64,000 bases of DNA from Chitinophaga eiseniae (GTDB lineage Bacteria; Bacteroidota; Bacteroidia; Chitinophagales; Chitinophagaceae), in assembly GCF_012641265.1 (NCBI RefSeq), contig NZ_JABAHZ010000002.1, positions 1,178,001 through 1,242,000 of the forward strand. The letters are read 5' to 3'. The notes under the pieces were generated by a model. It saw only the letters and a program-made list of their open reading frames with translations. It did no database searches and was not told the origin of the DNA. The translations under genes were made by a program, and so were the position numbers. Positions within the stretch are counted from its first letter, which is position 1, and the number at the start of each line of letters is the position of its first letter. Below are positions 59,201-64,000 of the stretch, one piece after another.

Positions 59201-59650
59201 AACGACGTCAACTATAGCTTTATGTACGCCCGGAGGGTGGTTCTGGAACCATGCGCCGGCGAGGTGGTTATACCAGCCCCATTCATATTCGGTGTCTGCA
59301 GCAGCGTGAACGCCTACATAGCCGCCACCTGCCTGGATATATCTTTCGAAATCGGCTTCCTGGTAATTATTGAGTACATCGCCGGTAGTATTAAGGAAGA
59401 TAACGGCTGCATATTGTTGCAGGGAATCTTCATTGAATTTATCGGCATTTTCGGTAGTATCTACTTCAAACCCGTTGGCGGCGCCTAATTTCTGGATGGC
59501 TGCGATGCCGGCAGGAATAGAGGTGTGGCGGAAGCCCATGGTTTTAGTAAACACCAGTACTTTCGGTTTTCCGGAGCGTGTTTTTTTACAGGCTGCCAGG
59601 CCTGCTGTTACAAGGGCTAACAGCAGGAAAACTTTGATTGCATGTTTCAT
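56237..59650 (-). CDS. ThuA / PQQ-type sugar dehydrogenase / PKD / cytochrome c fusion lipoprotein
   Basis: A 1137-residue lipoprotein from the ATG at 59650 (an in-frame start at 59689 precedes the signal peptide and is rejected). Lipobox LAAC. Order: ThuA domain (about 30-250, VLVFTKTMGFRHTSIPAGI, YVGVHAAADTEYEW); a six-bladed glucose/sorbosone dehydrogenase-like propeller (about 265-690, EPTEMAILPNLDILVAQRRG, EEGFLGLAADPDF, GTRNPYRMTVDR); a PKD domain (about 700-790, DGDKLTYLWYFGNGT); cytochrome c with C879-K-T-C882-H883 and a Met in GETAMSAHP; a C-terminal beta-sandwich. It should oxidise a sugar in the periplasm and pass electrons to its own haem. It is the last gene of the operon. Confidence 0.92.
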   Translation of the reverse strand: MKHAIKVFLLLALVTAGLAACKKTRSGKPKVLVFTKTMGFRHTSIPAGIAAIQKLGAANGFEVDTTENADKFNEDSLQQYAAVIFLNTTGDVLNNYQEADFERYIQAGGGYVGVHAAADTEYEWGWYNHLAGAWFQNHPPGVHKAIVDVVEKSFPATEGLPEKWEHTDEWYNYKDVDTTTTVLLKLDEKSYEGGKMGNNHPISWYHDFDGGRAFYTGLGHTEESYTDSLFLKHLAGGIKYAIGKNLVLDYSQAKTLRVPSEDRFTKNVLVSGEFFEPTEMAILPNLDILVAQRRGELMLYNNAEKKLSQVGLLKVYHHTDVPKVNAEEGFLGLAADPDFKNNHYIYAMYSPIDTSVNRLSRFKFENNKLDMASEKVILQFYSQRDICCHTGGSIAFGPGGLLYLSTGDNTTPFDEPGQQYVSKGYGPTDDRPGHLQYDDMRGSANTNDLRGKILRIKVEADGSYTIPDGNLFPKGTKNTRPEIYAMGTRNPYRMTVDRKTGYVYWGEVGPDANNDDSTRGPRGYDEINQAKKPGFFGYPMFIANNKPYRKYNYETGQSGPYFDPAKPINDSRNNTGLRELPPATPAFIWYPYGKSDEFPIVGNGGRNAEAGPVYYSEFYPKETRFPDYYNDKLFIYDWIRGWIMAVTMDKNGNFSKMEKFMPHTKLNAPIDMEMGPDGRLYILEYGNGWFSKNADAGLSRIDYNGGNRAPKADIHVDRLTGGLPFKVKLTADGSVDPDGDKLTYLWYFGNGTKKETTEPTIEFTYTAAGEYPVYVEVSDDKGAKTKSKSIDLYAGNETPDVKIDITGNKMFYFPGKQVHYTVNVSDKEDGTTADGKLDVNNIFVKADYIQGRDKAASPQGHQIITGAIAGKNIMEVSDCKTCHKPDEKSIGPSFKQITEKYKADPAAPEMLAKKIISGGGGVWGETAMSAHPTLSVGEAKQLVEYIYSVGGGATKAASLPVSGSINPTMGAEVKDDGVLYMLASYTDKGGPGIKPITGTAQVELISPVLAAADYSKADGVSVFSVNGMKFLIPATAAGWASYNKLDLTDVNGIELNYMVQETPQQGYIVEAFLDDANGTRLGEVTIGPGAQPKTANKVNFNFTPVADGKNHNLYFRFKATDPAQKVQLGIVSFTLHT

Positions 59651-59657
59651 CAGACGG

Positions 59658-60401
59658 TTAGTTTTTGGGTTTCCAGTTACCGATGGCATATTGGATGCCG
59701 CCCAGTAAATGTTTCAGGTATACAGGGTCCTGGTATGATTCTTTTATGTGTCCCATTTCGGTATAGAATGCGCGACCACCTTCAAAATCGTGGTACCAGC
59801 ACATGGGATGGTTATCCCCGTTTTTACCGCCTTCGTAGGTGCTTTCATCTATTTTGATGAGCACATGTACATCGGGATTGAGATTTTTGAAATTATACCA
59901 TTCGTCTTTACGGATCCATTCGTCGGGCAGGTCTTTGGTAGCAGGGTGATTGTGATCTACTACCCTGAGCGTGGCCTGTTGCTGATGCGGGTGGCTCAGG
60001 AACCATGCGCCGGCGAGTTTGTTATACCACGGCCAGTCGTACTCGGTATCAGTAGCTGCATGTATGCCCATCCATGCACCGCCTTTGTGGATATAATTTT
60101 CAAAGGCTGCCTGTTGTGCGTCGTCAAGTACATCGCCGGTAGTGCAGCTGAAAATAACGGCTGCATACTTTTTCAGGTTAGCAGTGGTAAATGCGCTGGC
60201 ATCTTCCGTCGTATCTACTTCAAACCCATTTTCTTTTCCCAGTTGCATGATGGCTAATTTGGCAGCCGGAATGCAATCATGCCGGAATCCTTTTGTTTTG
60301 GAGAAAACCAGCACTTTTTTGGCTTTGTGTTTTCCCTTTGCCTGCACGGATAAAGTGCCGGCCAATAACAAAAGTGCAATAAACGCGGTGAATGTTTTCA
60401 T
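59658..60401 (-). CDS. Stand-alone ThuA-domain protein
   Basis: A 247-residue exported protein (signal MKTFTAFIALLLLAGTLSVQA). The whole mature part is one ThuA domain with a glutamine-amidotransferase-like fold: KVLVFSKTKGFRHDCIPAAK, AVIFSCTTGDVLDDAQQAAF, GGAWMGIHAATDTEYDWPWY and GGRAFYTEMGHIKESYQDP. It closely resembles the N-terminal domain of the fusion protein whose gene starts eight bases downstream. ThuA proteins act in trehalose and related glycoside catabolism; the exact reaction is not settled. It probably arose by duplication with the fused domain. Confidence 0.92.
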   Translation of the reverse strand: MKTFTAFIALLLLAGTLSVQAKGKHKAKKVLVFSKTKGFRHDCIPAAKLAIMQLGKENGFEVDTTEDASAFTTANLKKYAAVIFSCTTGDVLDDAQQAAFENYIHKGGAWMGIHAATDTEYDWPWYNKLAGAWFLSHPHQQQATLRVVDHNHPATKDLPDEWIRKDEWYNFKNLNPDVHVLIKIDESTYEGGKNGDNHPMCWYHDFEGGRAFYTEMGHIKESYQDPVYLKHLLGGIQYAIGNWKPKN

Positions 60402-60428
60402 TGTTATTATTTTACGTGGATGTGAAGA

Positions 60429-60526
60429 GCAGAAAGCAAAAAGCTATTGTAGCGAATGATAGATGCGATTTTTAAATATTCGCTAAGGTCATTCACTACA
60501 ATAGCTTTTTGCTTTAAGCGCGCTGC
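60429..60526. repeat. Palindromic heptamer element, copy C
   Basis: Left arm 60429-60467, right arm 60480-60526. The core AAAGCAAAAAGCTATTGTAG is mirrored exactly as CTACAATAGCTTTTTGCTTT. The inner part (GCGAATGA ... TCATTC) and apex (TTTTTAAATATTCGC) match copy B. The right arm ends seven bases from the DUF1080 stop codon at 60533. Confidence 0.85.
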
Positions 60527-60532
60527 TATAAA

Positions 60533-61255
60533 TTAAAGAACTCTGATTTTAATGTTTCTATACCAAACATCGTTGCCGTGGTCCTGTAAAGCAATGTGGC
60601 CTTTTGGATATTTGCCGAATGCTTTCCAGTCGTGGAATTTGCTTTTAGCTACCAGGGCATCCCATTCAGGTGTACCCATAGTAGTTTCGGCTGTTTTTAC
60701 GCCATTGAGCCAGAGGGTCAGGCGACCGTCTTTCTTCAGGATCTTGGCGGTATTCCACTGCCCTACTGGTTTTGCAGCCAGTTTAGGCGCCTTGATAAGG
60801 TCGTACAGATCACCGGAGTTGTGTTTCGGGATCTTGCCATCGGAATGTTTGGCATCATCCAGCACCTGCATTTCAGGGCCGGAGAGATAAGTCTGGCCTA
60901 AGGAAGGATCTTCGTGTACGCTGAAGATGATACCGCTGTTGCCTCCTTCGGAAATTTTCCATTGCAGGCTCAGTTCATAGTTTTCATATTCCTCGTTTGT
61001 TACGAGATCACCACCGGGAGCGCCATTCTTTTTTGCTGCCTGATCCAGGCCAATGGCGCCATCAGCTACACCCCAGGCGGGGCTGGCTTCTGTTTTCCCG
61101 TAGGTATGCCATCCTTTGGTAGAAGTACCATCGAACAGTAATACCCATCCTTGTTTCTTTTCCTTTGCTGAAAGGGTATTTAATTGCTGGGCTTTCACTG
61201 CGGAGGTAGCGATGAGGGCACCTACCGTTAGTGCGCCCAAGATTAACTTTTTCAT
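60533..61255 (-). CDS. DUF1080 (3-keto-disaccharide hydrolase family) exported protein
   Basis: A 240-residue exported protein (signal MKKLILGALTVGALIATSAVKA). The DUF1080 jelly-roll domain starts GWVLLFDGTSTKGWHTYGKT and has NYELSLQWKISEGGNSGIIF, GPEMQVLDDAKHSDGK and GHIALQDHGNDVWYRNIKIR, all family signatures. Members cleave glycosides whose sugar has first been oxidised at C3. This fits the neighbouring oxidoreductase and isomerase genes. Mature protein is periplasmic or surface-exposed. Copy C of the palindrome follows its stop. Confidence 0.9.
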   Translation of the reverse strand: MKKLILGALTVGALIATSAVKAQQLNTLSAKEKKQGWVLLFDGTSTKGWHTYGKTEASPAWGVADGAIGLDQAAKKNGAPGGDLVTNEEYENYELSLQWKISEGGNSGIIFSVHEDPSLGQTYLSGPEMQVLDDAKHSDGKIPKHNSGDLYDLIKAPKLAAKPVGQWNTAKILKKDGRLTLWLNGVKTAETTMGTPEWDALVAKSKFHDWKAFGKYPKGHIALQDHGNDVWYRNIKIRVL

Positions 61256-61289
61256 GCCGGATGATTGAGTAATGAGCTATTAGTTAGAC

Positions 61290-61703
61290 TTAGTGCTTTA
61301 ATGATAAGATGTAGCTTACCATTTCTTTTGCGTCGTCTTTAGATACCTGTGGATGTGGCAGCATAGCTACTTCTCCCCAGTTGCCAGAACCGCCTTTGAT
61401 TACTTTGTCGGCCAGTTTGTCAACATTTTCTGGTGTGTTAGGGTATTTACCTGCAATATCTTTTAAGGCAGGTCCTACCACTTTCATTTCTTCTTTATGG
61501 CAGGTTTTGCAATCACTCTGCGCCATCAGGGTTTCGCCTTTGCTAACTGGTTTGTCTGCATTGGGCGATACCATGGAATTGTCTGCTGCCGGAGTTTCGT
61601 GTTTGCTTACGCTGTCAGCATTTGTTTCTTTTTTTTCTCCTCCTCCGCAAGCTGCAAAGAACATAGCGGATAACAGCAGCGGCGCCAGATATCTCTTTCT
61701 CAT
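61290..61703 (-). CDS. Cytochrome c lipoprotein
   Basis: A 137-residue monohaem cytochrome c. The lipobox is FAAC with C19. An Asp/Ser/Lys linker follows, then the haem site C65-K-T-C68-H69 and the axial M114 in GSGNWGEVAMLPHPQVS. That last stretch and CKTCH match the cytochrome domain of the giant fusion protein in the same operon, so the two are paralogues. It probably takes electrons from the sugar dehydrogenase in the periplasm. Confidence 0.92.
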   Translation of the reverse strand: MRKRYLAPLLLSAMFFAACGGGEKKETNADSVSKHETPAADNSMVSPNADKPVSKGETLMAQSDCKTCHKEEMKVVGPALKDIAGKYPNTPENVDKLADKVIKGGSGNWGEVAMLPHPQVSKDDAKEMVSYILSLKH

Positions 61704-61759
61704 TTGTTGTTTATTTATTGGTTATTGTTTACGAACGATTAGTGGATAATAGATGGTGA

Positions 61760-62815
61760 TTAAATGCCTAATATTCTTTTATTAAATGCATCATCGGTAC
61801 CGCCGCCGGCAAAGTCGTCGAAGGCTTTTTCGGTGACACGGATAATATGACTGGCGATGAAAGGAGCTCCTTCTTTAGCGCCATCTTCCGGATGTTTAAT
61901 ACAGCATTCCCACTCCATAACGGCCCAACCGGCAAAATCGTATTGCGCCATTTTACTGAAAATGGATTTAAAGTCGACTTGTCCGTCGCCGAGAGAACGG
62001 AAACGGCCCGGGCGATTGATCCAGGACTGGTATCCGCCGTACACGCCGGAGCGGCCGGTAGGATTGAATTCCGCGTCTTTCACGTGGAATGCCTTGATTT
62101 TTTCGTGGTAGATATCAATATATTCCAGGTAGTTGAGGCATTGCAGCAACAGGTGACTCGGATCGTACAACAGGTTAGCCCGGGTATGATTGCCGGTAGC
62201 TTCCAGGAAACGTTCAAAAGTAACTCCGTCGTGCAGGTCTTCTCCCGGGTGAATTTCATAGCAAACATCTACGCCGTTGGCATCAAATTCATTCAGGATG
62301 GGTAACCAGCGGTTGGCCAGTTCAGCAAAAGCTGTTTCCACCAGTCCCGCCGGGCGTTGTGGCCAGGGGTACATAGCAGGGGCCCACAACAGCGCGCCGC
62401 TGAAAGTGGCGTGTGCATTAAGTCCCAGGTTGCGGCTGGCTTTTGCAGCATATTTCAGCTGGTTCACCGCCCACTCCGTACGTGCTTGTAGGTTACCCCG
62501 GCATTCGGCAGGGGCAAAGCCATCAAACATTTCAGAGAAAGCAGGATTTACGGCTACCAGTTGTCCCTGCAGGTGCGTGCTCAGTTCTGTGATTTCCAGT
62601 CCTGCTGCATTCACGATGCCCTTGATTTCATCTGCGTAGGTTTTGCTCTCCGCTGCCTTTTGCAGGTCAATCAGGCGTGTTTCCCAGGTAGGGATCTGTA
62701 CGCCTTTAAAACCAAGAGCAGCGGCCCATTCACAGATCGATTTCAGATTATTGAAAGGCGCTTCATCTCCCATGAATTGCGCGAGGAAAATACCAGGTCC
62801 TTTAATCGTTTTCAT
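61760..62815 (-). CDS. Sugar phosphate isomerase/epimerase family protein (TIM barrel)
   Basis: A 351-residue cytoplasmic protein of the xylose isomerase-like TIM-barrel superfamily. Likely metal ligands are Glu in VCYEIHPGED, Asp/His in LLYDPSHLLLQ, His/Asp in AFHVKDAEF and Glu in AVMEWECC. Family start FLAQFMGDEAPFNNLKSICEW. Such proteins act on keto-sugars or as 3-keto-glycoside eliminases or isomerases. It starts 22 bases after the oxidoreductase gene, supporting a joint pathway. Confidence 0.88.
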   Translation of the reverse strand: MKTIKGPGIFLAQFMGDEAPFNNLKSICEWAAALGFKGVQIPTWETRLIDLQKAAESKTYADEIKGIVNAAGLEITELSTHLQGQLVAVNPAFSEMFDGFAPAECRGNLQARTEWAVNQLKYAAKASRNLGLNAHATFSGALLWAPAMYPWPQRPAGLVETAFAELANRWLPILNEFDANGVDVCYEIHPGEDLHDGVTFERFLEATGNHTRANLLYDPSHLLLQCLNYLEYIDIYHEKIKAFHVKDAEFNPTGRSGVYGGYQSWINRPGRFRSLGDGQVDFKSIFSKMAQYDFAGWAVMEWECCIKHPEDGAKEGAPFIASHIIRVTEKAFDDFAGGGTDDAFNKRILGI

Positions 62816-62837
62816 ACGCTCGTTCTAATGGTGAATA

Positions 62838-64000
62838 CTATATCTCGAAATTAGTCCATTTAGCATCGCTCTGGGAAGAACGTACTACATTATCGATGAA
62901 TGCCATACCACGTACGCCTTCTTCAGTGCCCGGGAAGTCCAGGGATTCGGGAGAAGGTTGTACGCCGTCGATTTTGGCAGATAAGGTTTGGGCAAAGTTG
63001 CGATACAGGTTACCAAATGCTTCGAGGTATCCTTCGGGGTGACCGCCAGGAGTACGGGTGTTGTGGGTCATGTAGCTCGACTGGAAAGTATATCCGCCGC
63101 CTGCGCGGTAGATTTCAGTGGGCTTGTCCAGCCATTTTACCAGGAGGGTATTAGGCTCGTGTTGCGCCCATTCGAGGCCGCCTTTTTCGCCATATACGCG
63201 GATTTTCAGCGCATTTTCTTCACCGGCAGCTACCTGGGAGGCCATCAGTACGCCCGCAGCACCGTTGTCGAAGCGCAGCAATACGGCGCCATCGTCATCC
63301 AGTGCGCGGCCAGGCACGAGTATATTCAGGTCGGCACAGAGTTTTTCGATCTTCGCGCCGCTGATATATTCTGCCAGGTTAGCAGCATGGGTGCCAATAT
63401 CGCCCATACATCCGCTTTTACCGGATTTTGTTGGATCTGTTCTCCAGGCTGCCTGTGCATTTCCTTCTCTCTCACTCAGTTTGCTGAGCCAGCCCTGTGG
63501 ATATTCTACCCATACTTTGCGGATTTTGCCCAGGGCACCATCTTTCACCATTTGCCTGGCTTGCTTTACCATGGGGTATCCGGTGTAGGTATGTGTCAGT
63601 AAAAGTGTTAAGCCGGTGGCTTCTACTTTCGCTTTTAATTGTTTGGCTTCTTCCAGGGAAAACGTAATCGGTTTTTCAATCACTACGTTAAAGCCCAGGT
63701 CCAGCGCCATCATGGCAGGTTCGAAGTGGGCAAAGTTCGGCGTAACGATGGTCACGAAGTCCATACGTTTATCTGCCGGCATAGCCGCTTCTTTGGTTAA
63801 CATGGTTTTAAAATCGAGGTAAGTACGTTCCGGGTCGAGGAACAGCATTTTACCTGATTCTACGGCAATTTCATTATTGATGCTGAGGGCGCCTGCCACC
63901 AACTCTATCAATCCATCCATATTGGCAGCAATCCGGTGGATAGCGCCAATGAAGGCGTCTTTACCGCCTCCGATCATTCCCATTCTTAGTTTCCGTGTCA
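62838..64000 (-). CDS. Gfo/Idh/MocA family oxidoreductase (start one base outside the window)
   Basis: An NAD(P)-dependent sugar dehydrogenase. On the minus strand the frame is open to the window edge and reads NTG-T-R-K-L-R-M-G-M-I-G-G-G, so the start codon most likely uses base 64001 and only that base is missing (about 387 residues). An internal ATG at 63983 would cut into the Rossmann start and is less likely. Visible: GMIGGGKDAFIGAIHR, VTPNFAHFEPAMMAL, the EKPITFS motif (Lys catalytic), and GCMGDIGTHAANL with His. It probably oxidises or reduces a 3-keto-sugar together with the isomerase gene that follows. Confidence 0.9.
   Translation of the reverse strand, partial: TRKLRMGMIGGGKDAFIGAIHRIAANMDGLIELVAGALSINNEIAVESGKMLFLDPERTYLDFKTMLTKEAAMPADKRMDFVTIVTPNFAHFEPAMMALDLGFNVVIEKPITFSLEEAKQLKAKVEATGLTLLLTHTYTGYPMVKQARQMVKDGALGKIRKVWVEYPQGWLSKLSEREGNAQAAWRTDPTKSGKSGCMGDIGTHAANLAEYISGAKIEKLCADLNILVPGRALDDDGAVLLRFDNGAAGVLMASQVAAGEENALKIRVYGEKGGLEWAQHEPNTLLVKWLDKPTEIYRAGGGYTFQSSYMTHNTRTPGGHPEGYLEAFGNLYRNFAQTLSAKIDGVQPSPESLDFPGTEEGVRGMAFIDNVVRSSQSDAKWTNFEI

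Noticed and set aside
59651..59689. Longer N-terminus for the ThuA fusion protein
   Set aside because: It would place 13 residues before a good lipoprotein signal and overlap the preceding gene's stop.

Overview
The window reads as chromosomal DNA of a Bacteroidota bacterium, most likely a Chitinophaga-type member of the Chitinophagaceae. The grounds are two SusC/SusD pairs (one with an ECF sigma/FecR switch), many outer-membrane-type lipoproteins, GH92 mannosidases, weak Shine-Dalgarno signals, and repeated TAnnTTTG -7 boxes, which are the Bacteroidota promoter signature. No transposase, integrase, phage gene, tRNA, rRNA or CRISPR array was seen.

Layout. 1-3572: end of a cell-elongation cluster (mreD end, mrdA/PBP2, rodA). 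3600-5615: MBL-fold hydrolase, AraC regulator, NTF2-like protein. 5685-7553: ECF sigma factor, a membrane protein that looks like its anti-sigma factor, and a small exported Spy-like protein. 7773-10719: transketolase C-terminal half, galE, rfbA. 10886-12581: phosphate transporter and its DUF47 partner. 12764-19255: metallophosphoesterase, an orphan gene, YHS lipoprotein, M13 peptidase, a 4-TM protein, truncated haemoglobin, rarA. 19360-35653: pbpC and an alpha-2-macroglobulin gene, both on the minus strand and in their classical order, but separated by a block holding an alpha/beta hydrolase and a complete sigma-FecR-SusC-SusD locus. 35719-44747: ModF-like ABC protein, ElaA acetyltransferase, uvrA with a DUF6452/DUF6048-like pair, fabF, fatty acid desaturase. 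45020-56151: a mannoside-utilisation locus (LacI regulator, two GH92 enzymes, SusC, SusD). 56237-64000: a minus-strand operon for oxidative sugar metabolism (Gfo/Idh/MocA oxidoreductase, sugar isomerase/epimerase, cytochrome c, DUF1080 hydrolase, ThuA protein, and a giant ThuA-dehydrogenase-PKD-cytochrome fusion).

How they work together. Two accessory uptake systems are present. One SusCD pair carries the STN domain expected for sigma/FecR signalling. The other lacks it and sits behind a long structured leader next to a LacI regulator and mannosidases. The last operon looks like a periplasmic oxidise-then-cleave route for glycosides, with electrons passed to lipoprotein cytochromes.

The most unusual features are: (i) long palindromes built from tandem 7-mers or 8-mers, one family of which sits directly after stop codons of minus-strand genes; (ii) a GH92 enzyme with Gln in place of the presumed acid Glu; (iii) the apparent splitting of the a2M-pbpC pair by a SusCD locus; (iv) the fusion gene whose end domains also exist as separate genes in the same operon. 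All functional calls are from reading the sequence; no database search was possible.
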